The position numbers were made by a program, and so were the translations under genes. A stretch of DNA of 64,000 nucleotides from Aeromonas veronii bv. veronii (GTDB lineage Bacteria > Pseudomonadota > Gammaproteobacteria > Enterobacterales > Aeromonadaceae): contig NZ_CDDK01000018.1 of NCBI RefSeq assembly GCF_000820225.1, positions 372,001 through 436,000 on the forward strand, written 5' to 3'. Of the stretch, positions 35,325 through 45,500 are shown piece after piece. The stretch's first letter is position 1; each line of letters starts with the position of its first letter. The notes beneath the pieces were generated by a model that did no database searches, was not told the DNA's origin, and saw nothing but the letters and a program-made list of their open reading frames with translations.

Positions 35325-35349
35325 GCGCGTTTGTTACCGGTTTGCAGGC

Positions 35350-35377
35350 AAAAAAAACCGCCGCAGGGCGCGACGGT
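35350..35377 (-). terminator. Intrinsic terminator on minus with no gene upstream
   Basis: Read on minus, ACCGTCGC-GCCCT-GCGGCGGT is an 8-bp stem with one G-U pair, followed by seven or eight T. No minus-strand gene lies between it and ycdX, so a second short transcript may end here, facing the plus-strand one. Confidence 0.6.
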
Positions 35378-35578
35378 GGGGAAAGTGAGTTCGCGTCATC
35401 CTGACGGCAAACTGTCGATGCGAGTTCAGGCATGTATCGACGGGGGCAGTATGCCAGCCAGAGCCCCTCAGACTATGTCAGCTTCGCGGTATTTTGTGAC
35501 AAAGTGTGGCAAGCACTGTCGTGGCCCACGCTGCCGCTCTTTGCTATGCTGCCCTTTCAAAATATGAGGGGAGAGAAG

Positions 35579-36319
35579 ATGAAGTACCCGGTCGATACCC
35601 ACACTCACACCATTGCCAGCACCCATGCCTACAGCACCATCCACGACTATCTGCCGATAGCCAGGGCCAAGGGGATCAAGCTGTTTGCCACCACGGATCA
35701 CGGGCCCGAGATGGCCGATGCCCCTCATGTCTGGCACTTTGCCAACTTGCCAATACTGCCAAGAGTGGTGGATGGGGTAGGGATCCTGCGGGGTATCGAG
35801 GCCAACATCAAAAACCTCGACGGGGAGATCGATTTTCCCGAGCGCTATGAGTCGCGCCTCGACATGATCATGGCGGGTTTTCATGAGCAGGTATTCCCTC
35901 CCTGCGATCAGGCAACCCATACTCAGGCGATGATCAACGCCATCAAGAGCGGTCGGGTCGACATGATCAGCCACCCGGGCAACCCTTCATTTCCCATCGA
36001 CATTCAGGCGGTGGTCAAGGCGGCAGCTGACTATCGGGTAGCGCTGGAGATCAACAACTCCTCCTTCATTCATTCCCGCCCGGGGAGCGAAGGCAACTGC
36101 CGTGCCATAGTCGAAGCTGCGCGAGATCTGGGGGCCTATCTCACCTTCGGCTCCGATTCCCACGTGGCATTTACCCTTGGCGATTTTGACCACTGCCACC
36201 GTCTGGTGACCGAAGCGGGCTTCCCGCAAGAGCGGATCCTGGTGCGCTCCCCCCGCGCCCTGCTCGAATTTCTCGAAAGCCGCGGCCGGGCCCATATCCC
36301 CGAGTTTGCCGATCTGTAA
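35579..36319 (+). CDS. ycdX: YcdX-type PHP-domain phosphatase
   Basis: YcdX is a trinuclear-zinc phosphoesterase of the PHP family. The metal ligands are visible: DTHTHTIAS near residue 6, TTDHGPEM at about 38, GIEANI at about 72, the His in [17 protein letters not shown] at about 132 and GSDSHVAF at about 190. The 246-residue length matches E. coli YcdX, which is linked to swarming. GAGGGGAGAG precedes ATG 35579. A longer frame from 35432 has no homology. It stands alone, between two opposed terminators and a tRNA gene. Its natural substrate is uncertain. Confidence 0.93.
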   Translation: MKYPVDTHTHTIASTHAYSTIHDYLPIARAKGIKLFATTDHGPEMADAPHVWHFANLPILPRVVDGVGILRGIEANIKNLDGEIDFPERYESRLDMIMAGFHEQVFPPCDQATHTQAMINAIKSGRVDMISHPGNPSFPIDIQAVVKAAADYRVALEINNSSFIHSRPGSEGNCRAIVEAARDLGAYLTFGSDSHVAFTLGDFDHCHRLVTEAGFPQERILVRSPRALLEFLESRGRAHIPEFADL

Positions 36320-36408
36320 ATCGGGCTCTAACACCATGAGCCAACTCATAAAATCGAGCTAGCTCAATTGACTTGCCGGTCATTTTTTATGAATGTGGAG
36401 AGCAACAA

Positions 36409-36484
36409 GCCGGTATAGCTCAGTTGGTAGAGCAGCGCATTCGTAATGCGAAGGTCAGGAGTTCGATTCCCCTTATCGGCACCA
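36409..36484 (+). tRNA. tRNA-Thr (anticodon CGU)
   Basis: A 76-nt cloverleaf from GCCGGTA to TATCGGC-A with encoded CCA. The D arm is GCTCAGTTGGTAGAGC, the anticodon loop TTCGTAA (anticodon CGT), and the T loop TTCGATT. The anticodon region is identical to that of E. coli thrW. TTGACT at 36368-36373 and TATGAA near 36388 are a possible promoter with a short spacer. It is monocistronic, with a strong hairpin 6 bp after CCA. No attachment-site duplication was seen. Confidence 0.96.
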
Positions 36485-36490
36485 TATAAA

Positions 36491-36530
36491 ACAAAGGGTT
36501 AGCTTCTTATCGAAGCTAACCCTTTGTGCT
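36491..36530 (+). terminator. Intrinsic terminator after tRNA-Thr
   Basis: ACAAAGGGTTAGCTTC / GAAGCTAACCCTTTGT is a perfect 16-bp stem (36491-36506, 36512-36527) followed by GCTTTCT. Confidence 0.8.
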
Positions 36531-36641
36531 TTCTGGCTGGTGACCCTTCTCATCCCCCTCTTTTGCTATCGCAACCCCAAAGGGGAAGGGGCAGCGGTCC
36601 AACCCTCCCGGCAGGCGGCTACGCAGGTTTTGCTATTCCCC

Positions 36642-39600
36642 TCAGGGAACCTCGATGTCTGGCTTGGCTGGCTCCTTCTGCATGGATAGCACTCCAGTTT
36701 GCGACGGGGATTCCAGCTTGTCGATGCGCACCGCAGCTACCTTGAACTCGGGGATCTTGGCGTGGGGGTCGGTGGCATTGATGGTGAGCCGGTTGGCCGG
36801 GGCTTCGGCGAAGTGGAACGGGATAAAGACTACACCCGGCTGCATCCGCTTGGTGACGAAGGTGGGCAGTTCGATATGGCCACGGCGGCTGGTGACTTTC
36901 ACCCGCTCGCTGTTGCTGATGCCCAACCGCTCGGCGTCCACCACGCTCATCATCACCCGCGGGCCTGCCAGCTTGTCGAGCCCCTTGGTCTTGCGGGTCA
37001 TGGTGCCGGTGTGGAACTGCTCCAGCAGGCGGCCGGTGGTGAGCACGATGGGATAGGTCTCATCGGGCAGTTCGGCGGCATAGCGGAACGGGGTGGCGAC
37101 CATCTCCCCCTTGCCACGGGTGAACTGCTTGCTATGGAGCAGGCGAGTGCCTTCGGGCGCCGCATCGTTGCTGGGCCACTGCAGCCCTTGCGCTCCCACC
37201 TTGTCCCACTGGATGCCGGCGTATTGCGGGGTGACTTGGCAGATCTCGGCGGTGATCTCCTTCGGGTGTTGATAGCGCCAGTCGCCACCCATGGCGTTGG
37301 CGATCTGCTGGATGATCCACCAATCCTCCCGCGCGTCGCCCGGTGCATTGAGGGCGGGGGAGATGCGCTGAACTCGCCGCTCGGTGTTGGTGAAGTGGCC
37401 GCTCTTCTCGGCAAAGGAGGATGAGGGGAGCACCACATCGGCGAGCTGGGCAGTTTCCGAGAGGAAGATATCCTGCACCACCAGAAACTCCAGCTGCTTG
37501 AGCCCTTCGATGACGTGGTGCTGATCCGGATCGCTCAGCACCGGGTTCTCTCCCATCACGTAGAGCCCCTTGATGCTGCCCGCGCAGGCGGCATCTATGG
37601 TCTCGGTGAGGGTAAGGCCGGGCGTACGCGGCAAGTCTGGCTGCTGCCAGGCTGCCACGAAGCGGGCATGCACCTCGGGGTTGGCCACCTTCTGATAGCC
37701 GGGCAGGCAGTTGGGCAGCGCCCCCATGTCACAGGCGCCCTGCACGTTGGATTGGCCCCGCAGCGGGTTGATGCCACCCCCTTCGATGCCGATGTTGCCG
37801 CATAGCAGTTGCAGGTTGGCGATGGCGCGCACGTTGTCGTGGCCGGTGGTGTGCTGGGTGATCCCCATCGAGTAGTAGACGGCGGTGTGTTCGGCGGTGC
37901 CGATAAGGCGCGCGAGCTCGATCACCTGCTCGGCCGGTACGCCGGTGACGAGGGCCACCTTGTCCGGTGCATAAGCGGGGGAGAGCACCTCCGCTTGCAG
38001 CGCTTCGAACCCTTCCACCCGATCGGCAATATAGGCCTTGTCGTGCCAGTTGTTCTGGATGATCTGCTGCATCAGGCCGTTGAGCAGCATCACGTCGGTG
38101 CCGGGGCGGTGGGCCAGATAGAGGCTGGCATGGTCCGCCATCTCGATCCGCTTCGGATCGGCCACTACCAGCCGCGCCTTGCCCATGGTGACGGCCCGCT
38201 TGATATGGGAGCCGATGATGGGGTGGGCCGCCGAGGTGTCGGAGCCGATGATGAAGATGAGATCCGAGTGATCAATGCTCGGGATGTCGTTGGTCATGGC
38301 GCCGCTGCCAAGTGACGCCTCCAGCCCGGTGACGGTGGAGGCGTGGCAGAGCCGCGCGCAGTGATCCACGTTGTTGGTGCCCAGCTCCCGGCGCATGAAC
38401 TTCTGGAACAGGTAGTTCTCTTCGTTGGTGGTTTTGGCCGACGAAAAACCCGCCAGCGCATCGCTGCCATAGTGCTGGCGCAGTGCGGTGAAGCGCTCGG
38501 CCACCAGAGCGATGGCCTCCTGCCAGCTAGCGGGCACCAGTTCGCCATTTTTACGGACAAGCGGGGTGGTGAGGCGCTCCTCGCTCTGGATAAAGTCAAA
38601 GCCGAAGCGTCCCTTGACGCAGAGCAGCCCCTGGTTGACCGGTGAGTTGCGGTTCCCCTCCACATAGCGGATGCGGTTGCGCTCCTCATCGACGTAGAGG
38701 GTGACACCGCAGCCGACCCCGCAGTAGGTGCAGATGGTATTGACCGGCGTGAGCAGTTCGGTGCGCCCCTGCGACTTGTCGCGGGCATCCACCAGGGCCC
38801 CGGTGGGGCAGACCTGTACACAGGCACCGCACTGCACGCAGTGGGAGTCGCCCATCGAGAGTCCCGTGTCGAACTGTGGCCGGTTCGAGAGGGTGCCATC
38901 GCTGTTCTTGGCAAAGCGCAGCACCCCCTGCACCGCTTGCTCACCACAGGTCTGCACGCACTGGCCGCAGCCGATGCAGCGGTTGGCATCAAAGACGATA
39001 AATTCGCTGCTGTTATCCACTGCAAACTTCTGGCATTGACTGGTATCGAGAGCGCTCTGCTCGACCTTGTATTCGGTGGCGTAGTCGCGTAGCGCGCAAT
39101 CGGTGTTGGCCTGACAGCCGCACTCGAGGCAGCGGCTGGCTTCGCTGCGGGCATCGGCATCACTCAGCCCGCGCTCCACCTCGGCAAAGCTGCCCTCGCG
39201 ATCCTTCTCTGCCAGATGGGGCATGATGGTGCGGGCGACTTTTTTCAGGTGAGCAAACTGGGCGGGATCGACCTGCTTGAGTGTGGGTGCCTTGCAGGCG
39301 TTGAAGGGGCGAACCGGATCGACCATGTCACCGTGGAGGAACTGATCGATCGCCAGCGCGGCCTTGCGACCATCGGCAACCGCCTCGATGGCGGTTGCGG
39401 GCCCGCGGCGCAGATCGCCGATGGCGAACAGGTTGCCGTGGCCGCTGTGCATGGTCTCGGGGTGGGACTCCAGCGTCTGCCAGCGGGTGAAGGGGAGGGT
39501 GAGGGGCTCCCCTTCCATAAAGCTGAGATCCGGCTGCTGCGACACTGCCGCAATCACGGTATCAAACTCTTCAAGGAATAACTCGCCGGTGGGCTCCGGG

Positions 39601-40832
39601 CGGCGGCGACCGGAGGCGTCCGGCTCGCCGAGGGCCATCCTCTCGAGGCGCACCTGACAGACGCGACCACAGCTATCCGGCAGATTCTCTACCGGATTGG
39701 TGAGCATCAAAAAGCGCACCCCTTCGTGCTCCGCCTCGTCGATTTCGTAGGCTTCGGCGGGCATCTCGGCGCGGGTGCGGCGATAGATAAGGGTGGTTTC
39801 AGCCCCCAGCCTGACCGCCGTGCGGGCGCAGTCGATTGCGGTATTACCACCCCCGATCACAGCAACCCTCTTGCCGGTGGTGAGCCGCTTGGCCAGCATC
39901 CGATCCTTGAGGTAATCGACCCCGAGATAGCAACCGGCCAGGGTGCTGCCCGGGTAATCCATCGGCACCGCCTTGGAAGCGCCAACCGCCAGACAGACCG
40001 CATCATAGTCGCGGCACAGCGCCGAGAGGGTGAGCTGGTGGCCCAGTCGCTGCTTGGTGTGGATCCGCATGCCGCTTTGGCACATCAGGGCGATCTCCTG
40101 ATCGAGGATCGCCTTGGGCAGCCGGTATTCGGGGATGCCGTAGCGCAGCCAGCCACCCGCTTCGGGCATCGCCTCGAACAGATCGACCTCGAACCCCTCG
40201 TAACCCAGATAGTAACCGCAGGTGAGGCCGCCCGGGCCGCTGCCGATAATGGCCACCCGCTTGCCCTTGGCGGGCTTCTTGGCTGGTTGATAGGGGGCAA
40301 TCTCGGCCAGATCGCGATCGGCGGCATGGCGCTTGAGCTGACGAATAGCCAGCGGTTCATCCACCAGCGCGCGGCGGCACTCCGCCTCACAGAAAGCAGG
40401 GCAGACCCGGCCGATGGAGAGGGGCATTGGCAGGGTCTGCTTGATGACGGCCATCGCCGCTTCGTGATCCCCCATGGCGATATGGTGCAGATAGGATTGA
40501 ATGTCCACCCCGGCCGGACAGGCGCGCTGGCAGGGGGCTTCGCAATCGGCGTAGTGATCTGCGAGGATGCGGCCGAGCGCCTGCTGGCGGTGGGTGCTCA
40601 GGTCCTCGCTTTTGGTCGTGATCACCATCCCTGCCTCGGGGCGCGTCTCGCAGGCGCGGCGGATGCCGAGACCGGCAATCTCTACCACGCAGAGATCGCA
40701 GGGTGTTTGGGGGCCGCTGGTGTTGTCACCGCACAGGGAGGGGATATCAGTCTGGTGCTGTTTGGCTATCTGGAGCAGGGTTCTGGTCGGGTCAACCGTC
40801 AACTGAGCCCCATCGAGGGTGATGGTGATCAT
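36642..40832 (-). CDS. Formate dehydrogenase alpha subunit fused to 2Fe-2S and GltD-like modules
   Basis: A 1396-residue fusion. Residues 1-80: 2Fe-2S ferredoxin fold (SLCGDN, PCDLCVVE). About 95-530: GltD-like flavoprotein with a 4Fe-4S entry (CEAPCQRACPAGVD near 97), the FAD motif GSGPGGLTCGYYLG near 200 and the NAD(P) motif GGGNTAIDCA near 327. About 570-680: Fe-S clusters, including CIGCGQCVQTCG and CVQCGACVQVCP. About 700-1370: bis-MGD oxidoreductase with its own 4Fe-4S cluster (CTYCGVGCGV) and the molybdenum ligand Cys829 in HCARLCHAST, in place of selenocysteine. It would oxidise formate and pass electrons internally to NAD(P). No separate beta/gamma subunit, fdhD or hydrogenase genes are near. 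The protein should be cytoplasmic (no Tat signal). Confidence 0.9.
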   Translation of the reverse strand: MITITLDGAQLTVDPTRTLLQIAKQHQTDIPSLCGDNTSGPQTPCDLCVVEIAGLGIRRACETRPEAGMVITTKSEDLSTHRQQALGRILADHYADCEAPCQRACPAGVDIQSYLHHIAMGDHEAAMAVIKQTLPMPLSIGRVCPAFCEAECRRALVDEPLAIRQLKRHAADRDLAEIAPYQPAKKPAKGKRVAIIGSGPGGLTCGYYLGYEGFEVDLFEAMPEAGGWLRYGIPEYRLPKAILDQEIALMCQSGMRIHTKQRLGHQLTLSALCRDYDAVCLAVGASKAVPMDYPGSTLAGCYLGVDYLKDRMLAKRLTTGKRVAVIGGGNTAIDCARTAVRLGAETTLIYRRTRAEMPAEAYEIDEAEHEGVRFLMLTNPVENLPDSCGRVCQVRLERMALGEPDASGRRRPEPTGELFLEEFDTVIAAVSQQPDLSFMEGEPLTLPFTRWQTLESHPETMHSGHGNLFAIGDLRRGPATAIEAVADGRKAALAIDQFLHGDMVDPVRPFNACKAPTLKQVDPAQFAHLKKVARTIMPHLAEKDREGSFAEVERGLSDADARSEASRCLECGCQANTDCALRDYATEYKVEQSALDTSQCQKFAVDNSSEFIVFDANRCIGCGQCVQTCGEQAVQGVLRFAKNSDGTLSNRPQFDTGLSMGDSHCVQCGACVQVCPTGALVDARDKSQGRTELLTPVNTICTYCGVGCGVTLYVDEERNRIRYVEGNRNSPVNQGLLCVKGRFGFDFIQSEERLTTPLVRKNGELVPASWQEAIALVAERFTALRQHYGSDALAGFSSAKTTNEENYLFQKFMRRELGTNNVDHCARLCHASTVTGLEASLGSGAMTNDIPSIDHSDLIFIIGSDTSAAHPIIGSHIKRAVTMGKARLVVADPKRIEMADHASLYLAHRPGTDVMLLNGLMQQIIQNNWHDKAYIADRVEGFEALQAEVLSPAYAPDKVALVTGVPAEQVIELARLIGTAEHTAVYYSMGITQHTTGHDNVRAIANLQLLCGNIGIEGGGINPLRGQSNVQGACDMGALPNCLPGYQKVANPEVHARFVAAWQQPDLPRTPGLTLTETIDAACAGSIKGLYVMGENPVLSDPDQHHVIEGLKQLEFLVVQDIFLSETAQLADVVLPSSSFAEKSGHFTNTERRVQRISPALNAPGDAREDWWIIQQIANAMGGDWRYQHPKEITAEICQVTPQYAGIQWDKVGAQGLQWPSNDAAPEGTRLLHSKQFTRGKGEMVATPFRYAAELPDETYPIVLTTGRLLEQFHTGTMTRKTKGLDKLAGPRVMMSVVDAERLGISNSERVKVTSRRGHIELPTFVTKRMQPGVVFIPFHFAEAPANRLTINATDPHAKIPEFKVAAVRIDKLESPSQTGVLSMQKEPAKPDIEVP

Positions 40833-41280
40833 GGCGTCATAAACTCGCTTTCAAGGCGCAGAAAATGCTGCATCTGGCGGAGCCAGCAGGGGAAGCGACA
40901 GGGAGGCCGCTTGCTATACGCTCACCATAACAAAGATTATTTACAACTTTATTTGATTTTAGACAGCTTATTGTTCAAAAGGGAAAACGATTTCAGGTTG
41001 CCTTGTCTACCTCATCGCCTCGGCGCATCGTTGAGAATCATTCCTGTTAAAGCAAGAGATTCATTGTCTTATTGTCAGTTTATGCGTCTGGTAGAAGAGA
41101 GGCTGCTCTCGCTAGCGGTAGGCGTGATCCGCCAGTAGCACCATTTGTGATGCAACTTATTTTGCATAAATGGTGGCTCTGATGAAGGCATGCGGCGCAT
41201 GCAGAGCAAAGGGGGGGGCACTCGGTTGGATAAAAGGTTGGTGGATAGGGGGCGGGCATGCTGAGTGGCGAGCCCGACAC
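40833..41280. other. Intergenic region upstream of the formate dehydrogenase
   Basis: About 450 bp. The part near 40920-41000 is AT-rich and probably holds the formate dehydrogenase promoter on minus. I could not fix a -35/-10 pair or a convincing FNR or NarL site. Three short overlapping minus frames in 41075-41345 show no family features and are rejected. Confidence 0.4.
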
Positions 41281-41314
41281 AAAGAAAATGGCCACCTTTT
41301 CCAAGGCGGCCATT
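41281..41314 (-). terminator. Intrinsic terminator after the REC-EAL gene
   Basis: AATGGCC-A-CCTT / AAGG-C-GGCCATT around TTCC, followed on minus by TTTCTTTG. It lies 50 bp past the stop of the EAL gene. Confidence 0.7.
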
Positions 41315-41363
41315 CACGCGGCCGATCGGCGCCCTGTTGGCCCAAAGGGTTGGTTGCGGAAGA

Positions 41364-42575
41364 TCAGCCGGATATCAGGGTGGGCAGCCGGGCTTGCCAG
41401 ATCTGGTGCCAGTGCTGCAGTTCGCTGCGCGGCATCGGGCGGGCGGTGAAGAAGCCCTGACAGATATCGCACCCCAGCTTGGCCAGCAGTTGCCAGGTCT
41501 GCACATCTTCCACCCCTTCGGCGACTGATTTCAGCCCCAGCTTGCGGGCCAGCTCGATGCTCGATTCGATAATGGCCAGACGGGAGGGGTCGGCATAGCA
41601 GCGATCGACAAACGAGCGATCAAGTTTGAGCTCGGTAAAGGGCAGCAGCGCCAGCTGCTGCATCGAGGAGTAGCCGGTGCCGAAGTCATCGATGGAGAGG
41701 CCAAAGCCGTGCATCCGCAGCCGGGTCAGCACCTCCAGTGCCTTGCCGATATCCTCGACAAACGAGCTTTCGGTCACCTCCAGGGTGATCAGCTCGGGAT
41801 TGACGCCCCAACGCTGGCACTGGTTGATCAGGAAGTGGCAGAGATCCCCCTCGATCAGCGAGGTGGTGGAGAGATTCATCGACAGATTGAGGGAGAGACC
41901 GGTCTGGCCCCACAGATGGCAATCCTGCAGCGACTTGTTGATGATGACATCGGTCAGCTGATCGATAAGGCCGTTATTTTCCGCCAGCGGGATAAACATG
42001 CCGGGGGAGATCAGCCCATATTCCGGATGCTGCCAGCGGGCCAGCGCCTCCATCCCCACCCACTGGCCGGATGCAAAGCCGACCTTGGGTTGATACCATG
42101 GCAACAGCTGGTCGTTGTCGAGGGCGCGTTTGAGCTCGTCCACCGAGAGGACGAGGCCATCGTCCTTGCCCGAGGGGGCCGACTTGGGTGCCCAGGAGTC
42201 GATCAACTGGCGCAGCCGCTGCGGGCTGGAGGGTTTCTCGATGCGACCCAGCACATGGAGACCATAGGCCGCGCTCATCCGCAGCACGGCCTCCACCACG
42301 TCATCTTCCAGCGCACTGGAGAGGATGATGCCGCCCCGAAAGCCACCCAGCGAGAGGCGGCGCAGCAGCGCCATGCCATCCATGCCGGGCATCCGCAGAT
42401 CGCAGAACAGGATGTCGACAGTGTGGCTCTGGCATAGCGCCAGGGCTTCGATGCCGTCTGCGGCCTCCAGCAGTTGCTGATAACCGAGCGCCCGGATCTG
42501 GTGCATCAGGGTCTTGCGTTGAAACCCATGATCCTCGACTACCATGATGACCAACTCGTCTGCCGTTCTACTCAT
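41364..42575 (-). CDS. Response regulator with EAL cyclic-di-GMP phosphodiesterase output
   Basis: Residues 1-125 are a receiver domain with phospho-Asp59 in ILFCDLRMPGMDG and Lys in RIEKPSS. About 150-395 are an EAL domain with the motif intact (GMEALARWQHP), the metal/base residues in LEVTESSF and IDDFGTGYSSM, LKLDRSFVD, and VAEGVED. It should hydrolyse c-di-GMP under control of the partner kinase. ATG 42575 overlaps the end of the kinase gene by 8 bp, so the two are translationally coupled. The order is kinase then regulator, as in BvgS-like systems with EAL-type regulators. A terminator follows. Confidence 0.92.
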   Translation of the reverse strand: MSRTADELVIMVVEDHGFQRKTLMHQIRALGYQQLLEAADGIEALALCQSHTVDILFCDLRMPGMDGMALLRRLSLGGFRGGIILSSALEDDVVEAVLRMSAAYGLHVLGRIEKPSSPQRLRQLIDSWAPKSAPSGKDDGLVLSVDELKRALDNDQLLPWYQPKVGFASGQWVGMEALARWQHPEYGLISPGMFIPLAENNGLIDQLTDVIINKSLQDCHLWGQTGLSLNLSMNLSTTSLIEGDLCHFLINQCQRWGVNPELITLEVTESSFVEDIGKALEVLTRLRMHGFGLSIDDFGTGYSSMQQLALLPFTELKLDRSFVDRCYADPSRLAIIESSIELARKLGLKSVAEGVEDVQTWQLLAKLGCDICQGFFTARPMPRSELQHWHQIWQARLPTLISG

Positions 42576-45500
42576 CGAGCCACAATCCCATTTCACGTTC
42601 AATATTGTTCATCTGTTCTTCCACTCTCTGTGTCAGCAGCGCGAGCTCGCTCAACTGTTTGAGGCGGGCCGCCGATTCCAGTTGCGCCGCCTGCTCGGCC
42701 AGGGAGAGCTCCCCGACCATTCTGGCTGCCCCTTTGATGCGGTGGGCGATCTCCACCAGCTCCTGGCTATCATCGGAGGAGAGTGCGCTCATCATAGCGT
42801 GGCAATCTTTCCGGTTGGAGGCCAGATACTCCCTTGCCATGCTTTTGGCAATCTCTTCATCGCCAAACAGATCTTGCCAGCGACCGAGCATGTCGAGATT
42901 GATGGCCTGTCGTGCGGGCACTCTCTCTGTGATCGTAGTCGCGGGCAACCACCGCAGCAGCATCTGGCGCAGTGACTCCAGCGAATAGGGTTTGCACAGC
43001 ATGTCGTTCATGCCGGCTGCCGCCATATTGGCTGCCGCCTCCTCCGAGGTATCGGCGGTGACGCCGATGATGGGGGCCTGCTCCCCTTGTTCCCGCAGGC
43101 GGCGTGTCAGGGTGTAGCCATCCATGTGCGGCATGTGGCAGTCGGTGATCAGCAGGGCGAAATTCCGGGTTTGCCAGGCGCGCAACGCCTTCTCGCCATC
43201 TTCCACTACCTCGCACTCCACTCCCAGAATCGCCAGTTGACGGGTCAGCAGGGCGCGATTGACCAGATGGTCATCGGCGACCAGCACCCGCCCGCCCAGT
43301 TTTTCGATGCTGGCGGCATGGGTGGTCACGGCTCGCCCGGTGATCAGCTCGCGGCAGCTTTCGAGCAACAGATCAGGATAGAGGGGGGATTGGCCGAGGC
43401 GCCACCAGTTCTCCGAGCCCATGCGTCCCCGCAACGCTTCGCGGGGGGAGAGGATGACCCCCTTGAGAGTGCCGGACTGCAGCAAGGTGTGCCAATCGCT
43501 CCCCAGGCTGGACTCCAGCGCGGCCTCTTCCGCCAACAGCAGGCCGTCGAGATCGGCGGTGAGCTGGTGGATATCGAGGGGGGTCAACTGGGCGCCGAGC
43601 CGTGCCATGGTGGCCTGCAAGGCGGCATCGCTACCCAGCCACCACCATTCGCTGCCCGCCAGTGCGGGTGGTTCCCACAGGACATTGAGCAGCGGGATAC
43701 TGAAGCGGAAACAGGCTCCTTCACCGAGCTGGCTCTTGACCGTCAGGGTGCCGCCCATCTTCTTCACCAGCTGATCACAGATGGCCAGGCCCAGACCGGT
43801 GCCACCAAAGCGGCGATTGATATCGGATTCCACCTGCTCGAACGGGGTAAAGAGCTTCGCTTGCTTCTCTTCGGCGATGCCGATGCCGGTATCCGTCACC
43901 GCGATAACCAGCTGCTGGTCGTGACAGCTGACCTGGATCGAAATGGCGCCCTGCTCGGTGAACTTCACCGCATTGTTGAGCAGATTGGAAACCACCTGGC
44001 CCACTCTGACCGGATCGATATCGGCCAGGTCGGGGAGTTGATCCTCCCACTGGAGCGTGACCTTCAGCCCCTTGCTGTAGGCCAGTGCGGCATGGCCGCG
44101 GATCACATCGCACACCACAGGTTGCAGACGGCAGGATTGGCGATTGAGGTGCAGCTGACCCGCCTCGATTTTGGAAAAGTCGAGGATATCGTTGACCAGA
44201 TAGAGCAGGTGGTTGGCCGAGCTCTCCACATTGCGCAGCAGATAGCGCTGGTCATCATTGAGCTCGCTCATGCGCAGCAGCTCCAGCATGCCGTGCATGC
44301 CCGAGATGGGGGTTCTCAGCTCATGGCTCATGGTGGCCAGAAAAAGGCTGCGCGCCTGCATCGCCTGCTCGGCCGCGGCGCGCGCCTCACGCAGCTCATG
44401 CTCCTGTTGCTTGATGGCGGTGATGTCCTGCACCACGCCGTTGAGCAGGCGATCATGGCCCTGTTGCGCCACAAAGTTGCCGCGGATCTGGATATAGCGC
44501 TCCCCCTGAACAGAGGGCACCAGCACCTCCATATCGAGCGGCTCAAGGGTTTGCGCATGTTTGGCCACCTTATCGATAAAGGTTGCCAACGCCTCGTCGT
44601 TCAAGCCGAGGATCACGCCGCCAGACTCGGCTGCCATCAACTCTTGGTGGGTCATCCCGAGAATGTCGCTGGCTCCTTGGGACAGATAGAGGAATTGCCC
44701 CTTGCCGGCCCCTTGCCAGAGATATTGATAAACCAGACCCGGCATGCTGTCGGTGATGTCCCGCAGCCTGCCCTCCACTTCCCGCACCTTGTTTTCGGCG
44801 GCCTTGAGGGCACTGACATCGGTCAATACCGTCAGCACCCCCTGAATCGCGCCGTCTGCTGCGCGATAGGGCAACTTGACGTAGACCACGTGAAGGGGAA
44901 CATCCCCCTCGCGTTGGGTATAACCCGATCCTTCGAAGATATCGCCGGTTTCCCAGACCGCACGCTCCTCGCGCAGCATCTGTTGCCGCTCGTCCTCGGT
45001 CATATAGCCCCAGTGATCACCTTCTTCCCCATCACCGACAAACAGCTCGCGGTATGCCCGGTTGCTGAGGGTCAGGCGATGATCGCGATCCCGCAGCGCC
45101 ACCATATTGGGTAGGGAGTCGAGCAGGGTCTGGATGAACACCAACTGTTCATTGAGCGTCTTCTCGGCCCGTTGTCGCTGCACGATCTCCCGTTTCAGGG
45201 TACGGTTCCAGGCCCAGAACAGGGCAAACAGCAGGGTGGCTGCCGCGCCGCCCATTGCGAACCAGAACAGCACTGTTTCGCTATTGATGCCGGTCTGCAC
45301 GCTCATGGAGAGCCAGCGTCTCTCCACTTTATTGAGCTCCTCCGGCGGTATCGAATAGAGCACCTTGGTGAGGATCCGCTGCAGCATGGGATCTTTGCGC
45401 GTAGCCATGGCGACCGGCAGGCGCAAGTCTTTGCCGGCATAGACCACCTGATAGCGTTCGCTCACCCGCTTGTTGATGGATGGCAGGGTGACCATCACGT

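Noticed and set aside
35191..35433. 80-codon minus frame upstream of ycdX
   Set aside because: It runs through both opposed terminators and has no family features; the terminators make translation of this frame implausible.
38338..38358. Selenocysteine codon in the formate dehydrogenase
   Set aside because: The ligand codon is TGC (Cys829); no in-frame TGA is present, so no SECIS element is expected.
41075..41345. Three overlapping short minus frames upstream of the terminator near 41300
   Set aside because: Three reading frames of the same GC-rich stretch are open at once, which indicates chance; none has a ribosome site or motif.
43087..45114. 675-codon plus frame opposite the BvgS-type kinase
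   Set aside because: Antisense shadow; composition and lack of motifs argue against coding.
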